Source: Tannerella sp.
Lineage (GTDB): Bacteria; Bacteroidota; Bacteroidia; Bacteroidales; Tannerellaceae
Assembly (NCBI GenBank): GCA_031261145.1
Contig: JAISJX010000022.1
Coordinates: forward strand, 1 to 7,698
DNA: 7,698 nucleotides
Reading direction: 5' to 3'
Position 1 is the stretch's first letter. Each line of letters starts with the position of its first letter. Below the pieces are notes generated by a model. It did not search any database, was not told where the DNA came from, and saw only the letters and a program-made list of their open reading frames with translations. Positions 5,588-7,698 of the stretch are shown here, piece after piece. The position numbers and the translations under genes were made by a program.

Positions 5588-7231
5588 TCAGAATTTATAA
5601 CCGAACGTCAAAGCGAGGCGCGTAGTCTTAGCCGAAATCTTTATCGGATCAGCTTCGACCGGCTCAACGTAGTTGTCCGGATCATTAAAACCCATATTGG
5701 AGAACGGATACAATTTCTCATCCTGTATGCGGTAAACGCAAGCCAAATCCATATAAAAATTCGGCGTGAAACGGTATCCTAACCCAACAGTATAATAATT
5801 GGTCGTATTTGAAACTGAATAATGAGGAATGGTTGACATCGGCCTCACTTCGAGTGTTCCATTGATTAAGTGGGATTTCATCGGGCTTGGCTGCCAGATA
5901 TAACCGGCGCGGACGGCAAACTGCGGCGTTATTTTTACCTCTGTTCCCAATTTCAAGGTCTGCGCGGACTTGAAATCCTCTTTTATAAAGGAGTTTTCAT
6001 CGGTATATGCGTAACCTTCACGATCGGACAAATACATGCCTGTGTAATCCGTCAATTCATAATCCACACTCACCAAAGCCGTTGTCCCGATAAAACCGGC
6101 TGCGCTGAATATCCAACGGCCCGGCGTACGGAATCTATATTCGGTATAAGCCGCATCCGGCGTCCAGGCATACATTTCCGGTTCATCGGAATACGCTGCT
6201 ATATAGGTGCCTGCATCCGCCCTGTAATAATCCGTCATCTTATACCATTTCGGCGAATTATAGGCCACGCCCAGACGAATCGCATCAATCGGACGGGCAA
6301 TCACGCCTACATTGAATGAATAACCCGTTCCTTCCGTTTCAAGGTCATTATCCAAATACAAATCATCGGTCGAGCCAAACGTTTCATAATGATCCGACGA
6401 CATCTGGTAATCGACATCCGTCACACTCACGGTTGCGCCGATAAATACACGGTCGGATATATTGGTGGACAGCGAAATATTAAACTCGTCGATACTTCCT
6501 CTTTCCGAGATGGTCAATTCTGCGTCATCCGGCGAATAGGCGCTCCATGTATTTCCTTTCCATTCACCAAAAGCGCTATGATAAACGTCATTCAAACCCA
6601 AATCTCCATACTTGGCGCCGAAAAAACCTGCCCCATAACCTAAAATCGACAGCCATTCCCCATTCAAATCGCGGTTATTATACGGATTATATTGATCTTG
6701 CTCATAGATCAAATCATTTTCGGGAATCCCGTAAACCCCACCGTCTTTATTTTTGTAAGCATTCGTTGCACGGGAGGCCGCATAATCCGCCATGGAATAG
6801 ACCGGACGCCCATAAGCCCTGTATTTACGGTTGAAATTTTTAACTTTATTGTATGAAAACCCTATATTCCATGTTTTTAGACCTTCATCTCTTCCGGTAG
6901 GATAATAACCCACATACGAGAAATTATCAAATGAGAAACGGGTTTTGTTCTCGCTGTTTTTGATATTTGTCCACGCGGCATCTATGTTCGACATATTCAG
7001 GTCTAATGTAGTCTGAACTTCCGAACTGCGATACACGCCCAATCCGGCCGGATTATGAGACATGGATGACATGTCGCCGCCTAAAGCGCCGAACGCACCG
7101 CCCATACTCATCGAACGTGCAGTCCCATTCAGGTCTGTCTGTGTAAAACGATAAGCGTCCATCTCGCCCTGAGCCGAGATAACTCCACTGCTGATAAAAA
7201 GCAGTGCACTGATATAAATATACTTTTTCAT
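5588..7231 (-). CDS. FadL/OmpP1-like outer membrane beta-barrel transporter (often labelled hemin receptor)
   Basis: Probably a channel for hydrophobic or other small compounds across the outer membrane; the substrate is unknown. The ATG at 7231 gives 547 aa with a signal peptide MKKYIYISALLFISSGVISA cut before QG. A TTG three codons earlier would add only three residues and is less likely. GAAGG lies just upstream of the ATG. Residues 39-68 carry the family N-terminal signature: RSMSMGGAFGALGG, then SHNPAGLGVYR. Alternating aromatic/polar strands fill the rest, and the protein ends in TTRLALTFGYKF with the C-terminal Phe typical of barrels recognised by the BAM machinery. There is no TonB box or plug, which argues against a TonB-dependent haem receptor despite the usual database label. 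It lies upstream of the sigma gene but is separated from it by a terminator and a promoter. Confidence 0.85.
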   Translation of the reverse strand: MKKYIYISALLFISSGVISAQGEMDAYRFTQTDLNGTARSMSMGGAFGALGGDMSSMSHNPAGLGVYRSSEVQTTLDLNMSNIDAAWTNIKNSENKTRFSFDNFSYVGYYPTGRDEGLKTWNIGFSYNKVKNFNRKYRAYGRPVYSMADYAASRATNAYKNKDGGVYGIPENDLIYEQDQYNPYNNRDLNGEWLSILGYGAGFFGAKYGDLGLNDVYHSAFGEWKGNTWSAYSPDDAELTISERGSIDEFNISLSTNISDRVFIGATVSVTDVDYQMSSDHYETFGSTDDLYLDNDLETEGTGYSFNVGVIARPIDAIRLGVAYNSPKWYKMTDYYRADAGTYIAAYSDEPEMYAWTPDAAYTEYRFRTPGRWIFSAAGFIGTTALVSVDYELTDYTGMYLSDREGYAYTDENSFIKEDFKSAQTLKLGTEVKITPQFAVRAGYIWQPSPMKSHLINGTLEVRPMSTIPHYSVSNTTNYYTVGLGYRFTPNFYMDLACVYRIQDEKLYPFSNMGFNDPDNYVEPVEADPIKISAKTTRLALTFGYKF

Positions 7232-7266
7232 TACCTTCAAATTTTTGTATTTTTCCTACATTAATA

Positions 7267-7293
7267 ATAAGGGTACAATAATTGTACCCTTAT
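7267..7293. repeat. 27-bp palindrome between the Ser-rich gene and the outer membrane protein gene
   Basis: ATAAGGGTACAA and TTGTACCCTTAT are perfect 12-bp arms around TAA. The element lies 37 nt after the stop of the Ser-rich gene and 35 nt before the barrel ATG. It could be a terminator for the upstream gene (only a weak T-rich tail follows), a hairpin in the barrel leader, or an operator. No TAnnTTTG promoter is evident in the 99-bp gap. Confidence 0.7.
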
Positions 7294-7330
7294 CCGAATT
7301 TTAGTATTTAATATGTATGAGAGTCCTTAC

Positions 7331-7698
7331 TTACCGACGACCTCCGCCACCGCCACCGCTTGAACGGCTGCTTCCGCCACCGCCTCCGCCGACGCTGCCA
7401 CCGCCGCTCGAACGACTGCTACCACCACTACTTCCGCTGCTGTAACTGCCACTGCTGCTTGAGCGCGTAGTGCTGCTGCCGGATGAATAGGCGCTACTGG
7501 AACGGGAGCCGCTATTGCTGTTGCTGTTCACCGTTGCACGTGAACTGCCGCTGCTGCTACTGCGTGTTACCGACGACGAACCGCGTGTGGATGTGCCGGA
7601 TGAGGCATTGTCATTACTGCTGCGTGTCACGCGCGTAGTGCTTGTACCAACCGCACCCTCGTTGCGGCCTGACGAACGGGTCGAACTGTTATTTACGG
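7331..7698 (-). CDS. Ser/Gly/Arg-rich low-complexity C-terminal part of an unknown protein (5' end outside window)
   Basis: The frame is open from the window edge to the TAA at 7331-7333, giving 121 visible residues. The GTG at 7630 is internal, not a needed start, because the same frame continues upstream as VNNSSTRSSGRNEG and onward. In the last 99 residues Ser, Gly, Arg and Thr make up about 84 positions (43 Ser, 24 Gly, 10 Arg, 7 Thr). TRSS-type units recur (VTRSSSSGSS, TTRSSSSGSY), and the tail ends in two Gly6 runs and RR. The segment is basic and almost lacks acidic or large hydrophobic residues, so it should be disordered. Ser codons are mixed, which suggests selection on composition and not a recent triplet expansion. 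Function is unknown; an envelope-exposed or nucleic-acid-binding tail is conceivable. The missing N-terminus should hold the identifying domain. Confidence 0.7.
   Translation of the reverse strand, partial: VNNSSTRSSGRNEGAVGTSTTRVTRSSNDNASSGTSTRGSSSVTRSSSSGSSRATVNSNSNSGSRSSSAYSSGSSTTRSSSSGSYSSGSSGGSSRSSGGGSVGGGGGGSSRSSGGGGGGRR

Noticed and set aside
5870..6319. Plus-strand 149-codon open frame opposite the barrel gene
   Set aside because: It is antisense to a clear outer membrane protein and has no ribosome site or recognisable motif.

Overview
The window looks like a chromosomal segment of a Bacteroidales bacterium, with a Parabacteroides- or Bacteroides-like gene set. The evidence is a GH123-type secreted glycosidase, a FadL/OmpP1-like outer membrane protein of the Bacteroidota type, a Bacteroides-style ECF-like sigma factor, mostly weak Shine-Dalgarno signals, and a sequence close to the Bacteroidota promoter consensus (TTTG, about 20 nt, TAnnTTTG). 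The genus is an inference; the order is fairly secure. I found no tRNA, rRNA, CRISPR array, transposase or phage gene.

All eight protein genes lie on the minus strand, so transcription runs from high to low coordinates. In transcription order they are: the 3' end of a Ser/Gly/Arg-rich low-complexity protein (7698-7331, start outside the window); a 547-aa outer membrane beta-barrel (7231-5588); a 197-aa sigma-70 family factor (5337-4744); a likely three-gene unit of a 59-aa unknown protein, ribulose-phosphate 3-epimerase (rpe) and a short ComEC/Rec2-family membrane protein (4456-2344, gaps of 9 and 13 nt); thiol peroxidase tpx (2247-1744); and a GH123 beta-N-acetylgalactosaminidase-like secreted enzyme (1454-1, C-terminus outside the window).

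The gaps between transcription units carry clear structure. There is a strong intrinsic terminator after tpx, a GTGCAC-based repeat cluster between tpx and the glycosidase, an 18-bp perfect inverted repeat after the sigma gene, and a terminator plus a plausible promoter with an abutting 20-bp palindrome upstream of the sigma gene. A 12-bp-arm palindrome lies between the Ser-rich gene and the barrel gene.

Most genes are ordinary housekeeping or envelope genes: pentose phosphate pathway, peroxide defence, glycan breakdown and outer membrane transport. I do not see a coherent new multi-gene system. The items most worth a second look are the 59-aa protein coupled to rpe, the short ComEC lacking its usual soluble domains, the Ser/Gly/Arg tail, and the intergenic palindromes and repeats.
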